Positions 54,744-63,100 of a stretch of DNA of 64,000 bases are shown here, piece by piece. The notes beneath the pieces are model-generated. The model did no database searches and was not told where the DNA came from. It worked only from the letters and a program-made list of their open reading frames with translations. Source of the stretch: Brevibacillus thermoruber 423 (lineage in GTDB: Bacteria; Bacillota; Bacilli; Brevibacillales; Brevibacillaceae). The translations under genes were made by a program, and so were the position numbers. Location of the stretch: the NCBI RefSeq assembly GCF_000454065.1, contig NZ_KE695654.1, positions 248,836 through 312,835 of the forward strand, read 5' to 3'. Position 1 is the stretch's first letter, and each line of letters starts with the position of its first letter.

Positions 54744-56642
54744 CTATAACACCGCTTTTTTCAAGTGGAACAGGTAGCGGTTGCGGATCATCCAGAAATA
54801 GACGAATTGCACCAGCACAAAACTTGCCAGCACGATCACCGTCGGTTTGAAGACCGATGCGATGAGCATCAGCTTCAGCATGCTCTGCAGCGACACAAAC
54901 GCGACGGCGCTGTGGACGATCGCCACCAGGATGGGAGCGAAGAACAGCAGGGCAATTTGCGTCGTGACGATTTTGGACAGCTCTTGTTCGGAGAGCCCGA
55001 TCTTGGTGATGGCGCCATACTGACGCTTGTCGTTTTCCAGGTCGGTGTACAGGCGGAAGTACAGGAAGCTGGCCGCCGCGACAAAGAACAGGACGCCGAC
55101 GAAGAGGCCGATGAACAGGCCGGTGTTGGCCATCTGTTTCAAGATGTAGTACTGCGGAGCGCGGGCGGAAAGGGAATACGACCTGGTACGTCCGTCGCCC
55201 AGTTCCTGTTCCAGCTTTTCGCCAATCTCCTTCGTCTCCTTCCAGTTGTCCACGACGTACCCATAGCTGTGCTGCTCCGCCACCGGTTTTGCCCGATCAT
55301 ACAGCTCATCCGGCACGACGGCGATCGGCCCGCCGGTGAGCGAAGGGAGCAGGGGAAATCCCTCCACCCCTTTGGGCTGCAGCCGTACGTTCCCGATTTG
55401 CAGCGTCCCGCTCTCGATCAGCTTCTCGTCCGGCCAGCGCGGGAAGTAGACCGCTTCCCGATCTCCCACCGTCACTTCCTCCGCGCCAGCCGCGCGGGCA
55501 AAGCGGTTGTAATCGGACTGCTTCACCACGGCGACCGAGGCGTCCCGCTCGTCCTCGCTGGTCGGGACGGGCAGGTAGCGAACCGTCAGGGCGTACTTTT
55601 CAAACGGAAAGCCGCCTTCTCTCAGCGCCGTTTCAATCATGGCCAGATGCTGCTGTTCCTGCTTGTTTTCCGCCATCGAATGATATTCGAACGCAAACGG
55701 ATTGGTCTTGACCACCGTTTCCTGAATCGAACCGGCCAGGGCCGCCAGCGTCCCGATCGCGCAGAACGCCACCGTGGAAACGATGCAGACGAGGAAAAAC
55801 ATCCGCGCGTTGTCCTTCATCCGGTACGCCAGGGCGGAAAGTGTCACCAGGTTGGTGCGCTTCCAGTATACGCGGCGGTTTCGCTTCAACAGCCGGATGA
55901 TGAACACGCTCAACTGCGTGAACAGTAGGTAGGTTCCGGCAATCGTCATCGCGCTGACCGGCAGCAGCAGCACCGGGACGTACGTCCCTTCCGCCCAAAG
56001 CGCCAGGGCGTAGGCCGTCCCCAGCAGTCCCGCCGCCAACAGCGAGAGAAAGACGGACGCGGTCGGCTCCCGCTTCGGCCGCTGGCTGCCCTGCAGGAGT
56101 TCCAGCAGGTTGCTCCGCTTCAAAAACAGGACGATACACACGGAGATGGCGACAAACAGGAAGAGGAACGCGACCACCGTCAAGGCAATCGCCTTGAGCG
56201 GCAGGTAAAACGGCAGCGCCTCCACATCCAGCAAAAAGCCGGCAAACAGGAAGAACAGCTTGCCCAGCACCATCCCCAGGCCGATGCCGAACACGATCGC
56301 CAGCAAGCCGATGATGAGGTTTTCCATAAAGATCAGCACGTTGCGCTGCCAGCGGGTCATGCCGTGCATGAACAGGATGCCGAACTCTTTCTCCCGCTTT
56401 TTCAAGAAGGCGCTGACGCAGTAAAACAGAAAAAAGAACGAAAACAGGTAGATGATGTACTCGGCCACCATCATGCCCTTGGCCACGTTGGCGTTAATCT
56501 CCCCGTTCTCAATCTCCGGATGGAAGATAAACATCGCATAGATGAAGAAAATCATCACGGAAAAGACGCTGCTCAGGAAAAACGCGGCATAGGTGCGCTT
56601 GTTGCGGGAGACGTTGTTACACGCGAATTGTCGAAAGGTCAT
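54744..56642 (-). CDS. FtsX-like ABC transporter permease (BceB type)
   Basis: 632 aa. Ten predicted helices with a large extracellular domain of about 200 residues between helices 7 and 8 (residues 310-520), the architecture of BceB-type permeases that sense peptide antibiotics and relay to the kinase. It starts MTFRQFACNNVSRNKRTYAA, typical of the family. It overlaps the ATPase gene by 26 bases. The specific peptide (bacitracin, nisin or others) cannot be read from sequence. Confidence 0.92.
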   Translation of the reverse strand: MTFRQFACNNVSRNKRTYAAFFLSSVFSVMIFFIYAMFIFHPEIENGEINANVAKGMMVAEYIIYLFSFFFLFYCVSAFLKKREKEFGILFMHGMTRWQRNVLIFMENLIIGLLAIVFGIGLGMVLGKLFFLFAGFLLDVEALPFYLPLKAIALTVVAFLFLFVAISVCIVLFLKRSNLLELLQGSQRPKREPTASVFLSLLAAGLLGTAYALALWAEGTYVPVLLLPVSAMTIAGTYLLFTQLSVFIIRLLKRNRRVYWKRTNLVTLSALAYRMKDNARMFFLVCIVSTVAFCAIGTLAALAGSIQETVVKTNPFAFEYHSMAENKQEQQHLAMIETALREGGFPFEKYALTVRYLPVPTSEDERDASVAVVKQSDYNRFARAAGAEEVTVGDREAVYFPRWPDEKLIESGTLQIGNVRLQPKGVEGFPLLPSLTGGPIAVVPDELYDRAKPVAEQHSYGYVVDNWKETKEIGEKLEQELGDGRTRSYSLSARAPQYYILKQMANTGLFIGLFVGVLFFVAAASFLYFRLYTDLENDKRQYGAITKIGLSEQELSKIVTTQIALLFFAPILVAIVHSAVAFVSLQSMLKLMLIASVFKPTVIVLASFVLVQFVYFWMIRNRYLFHLKKAVL

Positions 56643-57387
56643 GCGCGTTCCCTCCCAACAGCGACAGGGCGTCGATGATTTTCTGGAAGAACGCCTGCCG
56701 GCTCTCTCCCCGGTACATCTCGTTGTGCAGTTGGCCGTCCTTGATGAAGATCACGCGGTGACAGTAGCTGGCCGCCAGCGGGTCATGGGTGACCATCATC
56801 ATCGTCGTGCCGTCGTTCTTGTTGATCGCCTCCAGCGTCTCCATCACGCTGCGGGAGGCTTTCGAATCCAGGTTGCCCGTCGGTTCGTCCGCCAAAAGGA
56901 GCGACGGCGAGTGGATGATCGCCCGCGCGATGGCCGCCCGCTGCCGCTGGCCGCCCGACACCTCGTAGGTGCGTTTGTCCAGAATGTCGCTGATGCCCAA
57001 TTTGGCCGCCACGGTCTCAAGCTTCTCCTGCATGACGCGCACGTTTTCGCCGTCCAGCGTCAGGGGCAGGATGATGTTTTCCCCGATGGTCAGCGTGTCC
57101 AGCAGGTTGAAATCCTGGAAGACGAATCCCAATTCCCGGCGGCGGAACAGCGCCAGCCTGCTCCCCTTCAACTGGTGGGGATTGGTGCCGTTCAAAAGCA
57201 CCTCCCCGGAAGTGGGCTTGTCGATGGTGGAGATCATGTTCAGAAGCGTCGTTTTCCCGCTTCCGGACGGCCCCATGATGCCGACAAACTCTCCCTTGCG
57301 AATGGTAAAATCGATGTCGGTCAGCGCGCGATACGTGACCTTGCCTCCGTATATTTTGCTGAGTTTCCTGACTTGCAGCATGTCCAT
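56617..57387 (-). CDS. ABC transporter ATP-binding protein (BceA type)
   Basis: 256 aa. Walker [16 protein letters not shown] (about residue 40), signature EVSGGQRQRAAIARAI, Walker B SLLLADEPTGNLDSK, H-loop MVTHDP. It pairs with the FtsX permease. GGAG precedes ATG 57387. It follows the kinase gene by 93 bases. Confidence 0.94.
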   Translation of the reverse strand: MDMLQVRKLSKIYGGKVTYRALTDIDFTIRKGEFVGIMGPSGSGKTTLLNMISTIDKPTSGEVLLNGTNPHQLKGSRLALFRRRELGFVFQDFNLLDTLTIGENIILPLTLDGENVRVMQEKLETVAAKLGISDILDKRTYEVSGGQRQRAAIARAIIHSPSLLLADEPTGNLDSKASRSVMETLEAINKNDGTTMMMVTHDPLAASYCHRVIFIKDGQLHNEMYRGESRQAFFQKIIDALSLLGGNAHDLSTIRV

Positions 57388-57480
57388 GTGCGCTTCTCCT
57401 TTCGTTCGAGCGTTTCAAACCGTGCAGTCTTCCTGCTCTCCTTCCCACTATACGGAAGCGCGCGCAGCCAAGCTATCGAA

Positions 57481-58497
57481 TTAGCTTTCATCCTCCTTAC
57501 GTTCTTGTAAGGTTGGGACGACGGCGGCAAAGACGATGCGGACCGACGTGCCCTCGCCCACCTTTGACTCCAGTTCCACCCCGTGATGCAGGCGGCCGCA
57601 GATTTCCTTGACCAAATACAGCCCCATGCCGGTCGATTCCGGGTATCGGCGTCCGTTTTCCCCCGTAAAGTACGGCTGAAACACGCGGTGGACGTCCTCC
57701 GGCGGAATGCCGATGCCGTTGTCCCGCACTTCCAGGACCACATCCATCCCGCGCGGATAGGCAAGGATGCCCACTTTGCTGCTTTTGCCCGCGGAGTAGC
57801 GGACGGCGTTGGTCAGCAGTTGATTGAGCACGAACGACAGCCATTTCTCGTCCGACTCCACCGCAAGCCGCTCGTCCACCTTCACTTCGGGATACACCTG
57901 ATTGCGGATAAACAGCCGCTTGTTTTCCGACACCACCGCCTGGACCAACTGCCTAAGCGAGACCGATTCGATGAGAAAATCCTGTTCAAACCGGTCCAGC
58001 CGGGCGATGTACAAAACCGTCTCCAGCCCGCGCTTGATCCGGTCCACCTCTTCGCGGACGCTTTCCGCCCGCGGATCGGGATCATCCTGCAGCAGCAGGT
58101 GAATGACCGAGATCGGCGTCTTCATCTGGTGCACCCACTGCTGGATAAACGTCGTGTATTCCCGCTGCTTCGTTTCGTAGGCGTGGAGCTGCTCCTTGAA
58201 CAGCCGGTACAGCTCCTGAAACGTCTGGTCAACCGCTCGTCCCAGGGCGGCGTTGCCGTGCCGCTGGTTCAGCTCGTCCAGCGACTGGACGGGATGGCTC
58301 AGCCGTTGGTAGACCGGCCGGTTCAGCAGGTACCGGACGACCAGGTAGCTGCCGGCAAAAAACGCGCACAGAAACACCGCGTAGCTGATCAGCGAAGGGT
58401 TCCAGTACCCGTCCAGCGCAAAGATGAGCACGAGCAGCGCCAACTGGACAAAGAAAAACACCAGAAAGACGAGCTGGTCTTTCCAAAACAGCCTCAT
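57481..58497 (-). CDS. sensor histidine kinase (BceS type)
   Basis: 338 aa intramembrane-sensing kinase. Two close N-terminal helices with almost no extracellular loop (QLVFLVFFFVQLALLVLIFA then LISYAVFLCAFFAGSYLVV). The phospho-acceptor His is in FIQQWVHQMKTPISVIHLLL. N box LLTNAVRYS, G1 DNGIGIPPEDVHRVFQ and G2 GMGLYLVKEI follow. Such kinases need the BceAB transporter for sensing. It overlaps the regulator by 4 bases. Confidence 0.93.
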   Translation of the reverse strand: MRLFWKDQLVFLVFFFVQLALLVLIFALDGYWNPSLISYAVFLCAFFAGSYLVVRYLLNRPVYQRLSHPVQSLDELNQRHGNAALGRAVDQTFQELYRLFKEQLHAYETKQREYTTFIQQWVHQMKTPISVIHLLLQDDPDPRAESVREEVDRIKRGLETVLYIARLDRFEQDFLIESVSLRQLVQAVVSENKRLFIRNQVYPEVKVDERLAVESDEKWLSFVLNQLLTNAVRYSAGKSSKVGILAYPRGMDVVLEVRDNGIGIPPEDVHRVFQPYFTGENGRRYPESTGMGLYLVKEICGRLHHGVELESKVGEGTSVRIVFAAVVPTLQERKEDES

Positions 58498-59192
58498 CGC
58501 CCGTCCTCCCAGGTGGCCCGCAGGCGGTAGCCGGAGCCGCGAACCGTCTCAATCGCTCCGTCCAGGTTCAGGTCTTTCAGCTTGCTGCGCACGCGCGTAA
58601 TGTACACATTCAACGTGTTTTCGTCCACGAACTGCTCGTCCCACAGCTTCTCCAGCAGGCGTTCGCGGCTGACGACGCGCGGGTACTGGGTGATCAGCGC
58701 CTCCAGGAGCAGCGCCTCTTTTTTGCTCAGCTCCACTTTCCTGTCGTGCATCACCAGCTCCATCCGCTCCGGAAACAGCTTCAGCCCGGCCGCCTCCACC
58801 GTCCGCTCCCCTTCCTGGACGGCGTACATCCCGTAGGCGCGGCGAAGCTGGCTGCGGATTTTCGCCAGCACCACGTCGTAGTCAAACGGCTTGGTAATGT
58901 AATCGTCGGCGCCGTTCTCCAGCGCCATCACCTGGTCCATCTTGCTCTCCCGCGCGGAGATGAACAGAATCGGGCAGTTGGACACCTGCCGGATCTGCCG
59001 GCACCAGTAAAACCCGTCATACTTGGGCAGGTTCACGTCCAGGAGCACCAGGTCGGGCTTCACCTCGGCAAACACCTCCATCACCCGGTCGAAGTGTTCG
59101 ATGTTGACCGCGTGATAGCCGTATTTCTCCAACTGGTTTTGCAGCAGCTTCGTGATTTTCGGATCGTCTTCCACAATCATGATCGTCGACAT
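58494..59192 (-). CDS. response regulator, OmpR family (BceR type)
   Basis: 232 aa. Receiver domain: acidic pair in IMIVEDDPKI, phospho-Asp in PDLVLLDVNLPKYDG (about residue 52), Lys in DYITKPFDYD. OmpR-type DNA-binding domain with ELSKKEALLLEALITQYPRV and VYITRVRSKLKDL. ATG 59192 has GGAG 7 bases upstream. First gene of the regulator-kinase-ATPase-permease set, whose target promoter is probably that of the transporter genes themselves. Confidence 0.94.
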   Translation of the reverse strand: MSTIMIVEDDPKITKLLQNQLEKYGYHAVNIEHFDRVMEVFAEVKPDLVLLDVNLPKYDGFYWCRQIRQVSNCPILFISARESKMDQVMALENGADDYITKPFDYDVVLAKIRSQLRRAYGMYAVQEGERTVEAAGLKLFPERMELVMHDRKVELSKKEALLLEALITQYPRVVSRERLLEKLWDEQFVDENTLNVYITRVRSKLKDLNLDGAIETVRGSGYRLRATWEDGR

Positions 59193-59302
59193 CGGCATAC
59201 TCCTCGCTCTCATACTCCTTATGTTGTACTATACCAAAAGAGTTCCGCCGGCAGTAGCGGACGGGCCCCCGCCCGGATTCGCCCCCGCGATGCGCGGGCA
59301 CA

Positions 59303-59336
59303 CGAAAGAAAAGGGATGGCGCTGTCGTCCATCCCT
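59303..59336 (-). terminator. intrinsic terminator after the sigma factor gene
   Basis: AGGGATGG pairs with CCATCCCT (9-base loop). On the minus strand it is followed by TTTTCTTTC. Confidence 0.75.
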
Positions 59337-59346
59337 CGGTGGGTTC

Positions 59347-59862
59347 CTATCCTTGGGCAGCCATTAGCTGCTGCAGTTTGCGGATGCCGCGGAAGTGCAA
59401 AATCTTCACGGACGCTTCCGACTTGCCCAGGATTTTTGCGATTTCGTTCATTCTCAGGTCGGCCAGGTAGCGCAGCGAGATGACGCGGCGCTGGTCCACG
59501 GACAGCGTCCGCACGTTTTTCCACAGCGCGTCATGGGATTCCCGGCTCAGCAGCCGCTCCTCCGGCAGCTTGTCGTTCGCCTTCATCGCCGCAAACGTCT
59601 CGGTGTCGACCGGGCACTCCCGCTTTTTGCGCAGGTAGTCGACCAGGGTATTGTGGGCGATGCGGAAGATCCAGGCGCCAAACGGATGCCGCCCGTCGTA
59701 CTGGTCCAGCTTGGCGTACACCTTGACAAACACGGTGGTCGTCAAATCCTCCACGTCCCAGACGTTTTTGACGCGATAGCGGAAATACCGGTGAATGTGG
59801 GCGGAATACTCTTCGTAAATGCGCTGATGATTCCATTGTTCATGCGTGCGTGTGGTGTTCAT
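59347..59862 (-). CDS. ECF-like RNA polymerase sigma factor
   Basis: 171 aa with the two ECF domains: region 2 YRVKNVWDVEDLTTTVFVKV and FGAWIFRIAHNTLVDYLRKK, and region 4 LRYLADLRMNEIAKILGKSE ASVK. No anti-sigma gene is adjacent on the same strand, which is unusual. ATG 59862 has GGGAG 6 bases upstream; an in-frame ATG at 59886 would add eight residues. It stands alone between the BceR-like gene and the FtsX-M1 gene. Confidence 0.88.
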   Translation of the reverse strand: MNTTRTHEQWNHQRIYEEYSAHIHRYFRYRVKNVWDVEDLTTTVFVKVYAKLDQYDGRHPFGAWIFRIAHNTLVDYLRKKRECPVDTETFAAMKANDKLPEERLLSRESHDALWKNVRTLSVDQRRVISLRYLADLRMNEIAKILGKSEASVKILHFRGIRKLQQLMAAQG

Positions 59863-59956
59863 GGTTTTCTCCCGTTTCCTCATCAAGAATTCCGAATGAT
59901 TTGTCTTTATTGTAAAAGCAGGCGGCTGCCCGAACCATCGCGTTACATTTCAAGAA

Positions 59957-59974
59957 CCTTACATTTTTGTAAGG
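59957..59974. promoter_or_regulatory. inverted repeat upstream of the sigma factor gene
   Basis: CCTTAC-N6-GTAAGG, perfect, about 95-112 bases upstream of the sigma factor start and containing an A/T centre. Candidate operator. The half-site ACCTTAC recurs in the hairpin at 60048-60075. Confidence 0.4.
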
Positions 59975-60047
59975 TGGGGAGAGAACCGCACGGTTACGAT
60001 ATGAACGGGAGTAAGACGGCGGGGAGGCCCTTTGTCTTCACGTTTGA

Positions 60048-60075
60048 AACCTTACCTCAGAACGGAGGTAAGGTT
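60048..60075 (-). terminator. hairpin downstream of the FtsX-M1 gene
   Basis: AACCTTACCTC and GAGGTAAGGTT form a perfect 11-bp stem with a 6-base loop, 65 bases after the stop of the large gene. No clear U tract, so it is a terminator or an mRNA-stabilising hairpin. Confidence 0.5.
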
Positions 60076-60140
60076 GAATGTACGTTCGCTCGGTTTGAGC
60101 CTAACGGTAAGTGTAGCAATCGTCCAGCCATGTTTCATGC

Positions 60141-63100
60141 TTACCGCAGTTTGAGCCAGGAGGAAAAATACGTCTCTTTCACCGAGAAATAGGTCGTCGC
60201 AAACCGGATAAACTCCTTGGTGTCCACCTGTTGATAGGAATATCTTTCGTAATACGCGCGAAGAAAACGCCAGCCTTCTTCCACATCGCCGTACGTGGAG
60301 ACCAACTCCCACAGCCGCAGTGACGGAACGGCGTAAAACGCTCCGTAGGTTTCGCCGTCATACTGGTCCAGCGGCAGATTGGACGGCTTCTCACCAGCAA
60401 TGACGGCAGCCCGGTTGGCTTGAGCGAAAACCTCCTCCTCTGTCATCTTGTCGTGACCAAGAAAGAACAGAGAGACCGCGAATTCAGTGATGCCCTCGTC
60501 CAGCCAGCCCTCGTGATAGGGGTCGTTTGCCACAACGGCGTAGAACCATTGATGAACAATCTCGTGAACGACCGTTTTCCTCAATGATGCAAGGTCGTCT
60601 TGCGGAGCGACGGTTACGATGCCGGGATACTCCATACTGGCGCCATCGTCCAGCATGATGTCCAGTTGGCGATGGGGATAGCTGCCGATCTTGTTGATAA
60701 AAAACGGCACGGCCTCCCTGGCGGTTGCGAGTGCTGCCTCCATTTTCCCCCTGTTCACTTCCTCGCCAAACACGCGAATCTGTACTCCGCTTACGGTGTC
60801 GGAAACGCAGGTGAGGCCGTTTACGACCGCAGCAAACACTTCTCTGACGCGAGAAATGGTCACCTGCCCCGTCTCTGTCGCTTCAACCGGATCTTGATCA
60901 GACGAACTGACGAACAGATACCCTGTAGGAATGTGGTAGGAAACGGTAAAATCGGCGTGACCCGTATGATAGGATTCGCTGCTGATCCGGAAATCCTGCT
61001 TGTTCCATCCGTTGTGGTACGTGGCCAGCATGGGATAGGCCTGGGCCAGGTAATAGCGATGCCCTTTCCTGGCGAAACGAATTCCGTCCTTCGGGACCGT
61101 AAACGTGTACGAGATCCGTACTTCCCGCTTTTCGCCCGGTGCCATCCCCTCCGTCAGGGGAATGGTGAGCGTATCATGTGTAAGCTGGTAATCCGTTTTC
61201 TGCTGATCCAGGTGGAGGCTGACGATCTTCACGTCGGCCGCGTCCTTTACCGTATGGGGCTTGTTGGCGTTGGTAAACGCGTTGGGAATAAAGTAAAACA
61301 GCAAGCGATCCCAGGTATCCGGTGAACGGTTCTCCACCACAATCGTCGCCTCAGCCGTAAACTTCCCGCTTTGATCCATGTGAAATGCCAACTGGTACGT
61401 TCCTTTGCTCCCGTCTGGAACCGGACGGGGATCAAATCCGGCCAGATCGCCAACCTTGCCCGGTCTTTCTTTGGCGCTGTCCCCTGTTGACTGATTGGGT
61501 GCGTATGCAGAAATCGATGTATCTGCCTCCTGCCGGAGATACATCTGCCACAATCGGGTCGTGCCGGCTGCGGCTCCTAACAGGCTGGAAACCAGCAGCA
61601 CAGCAATCGTCAACTGCAGCTTCCGTTCCGTACGCTGACGATTTCGTTGTGATCCGCGAATGCCTGCGGCCGGCCTTAGGCGAATGGCCATTACCGCCGG
61701 GAAAAGAGCACCGAGGACGGCAGCCAAAATCGGAATCAAGCCGACCCCCATCAGCCATAGGACATCGAGGCCGGGCAACTGACGGTACATCCACGCAATC
61801 AAGGCATATCCCAAAGCCAGCCCGCATCCGGAAGCGAGGAGTCCGCACATCACCCCTTCCCATACGATCAGGCGAAAAATAGCCCCGCTGCGCCAACCGA
61901 CGGCCTTGAGTAAAAGCAGTTCCGCTTTTCGTTCCATGACGTTTTGCCACATGATCTCCGCCGTTGTCAGCACAGCCAGTGCCAAGGCGAGTATCATCGC
62001 GATGTAATGGGCATCCCCGATCTCAACGGCCACATACTGCCCCAGCCACGACGTGTACAGAACTCCCTGCAGGCGGTTCGTGACAAACTCATAAAAGACC
62101 AGAAAGCAGGTGGGCACTGCCATGGCAAAGACGGACAACAGACAGCGGCGATACCTTGCCAACAAATGGCCCAAGGCCAGAGAAAACGTTCCCTTCACCC
62201 GTACGGTCCGTCGAGTAACGGGACGCATCTCGCCATACCGCATGATCACGTGCGGCGGTATCTTGCGAACTAGCCATGCAGCCGGAATCGCCGCCAGCAC
62301 ATAAATGACCAGACCGCACAAACCAATGAAAAGAATACGCCACACCGGCACCGCAGCTTGTTGCTGCCATACAGCAAATCCCGCGATTGCCCAGCTAACC
62401 AGCGCGGCCCCTCCCCCCAACAGGGCCGCCTCGACAAACATCATGCCCGCCACGCGTCCGGGCCGCCAGCCGACAGCAAGCAGCAGACCGAACTCGTCTA
62501 TCCGGGCGTACAGCGTAACCAGATTGGTGGCGAACACGTAGGCAACAGCTACGAGCATCACGATACCAATCACCCCGGAAAAGCCCAGCTTTGTCTCCTG
62601 AACCAGGGTAAAAGCCGTCCCAAGCTTGATAAAAAACTGCTCCATCCACCCCAACTCGTCGTATGTCCCGTTTTTCGGGATGTGAACGAGAACGGGCTGG
62701 GGAGACGATCCCAGGGTCATATCGACGATCAATCCTGTCTTGTTTTCGATCTCTCTCGCCAATAATTCTAATTTTTCCCTATTCTCTTCACTTACCTCCT
62801 GCACTCCCTTTACCTTCAGCCGAATCGCGGCAATCGGTTTGTCACCCAACAACTCCGCTGCCGCTTCCAAGGTAGTCAACAGCAGAGGTGGACTGGTAAG
62901 AAGGCCAAACGGATTGTTAGTCGGTTTCACCTGTACCGGGGGGTTTAATGGTTTGTCGTCTTTGTCTAGCACCAACCGCCCAGTAGCGGGCCGATAGGTT
63001 TCCATGGGCAGTTCGCTGTCAGGTTCTTTGGAAATACGTAACTTCTCGGGATCGTAAAACCCTATCCAGTAAGGGGTTATATCCTTGTTCTTCCAATCAA

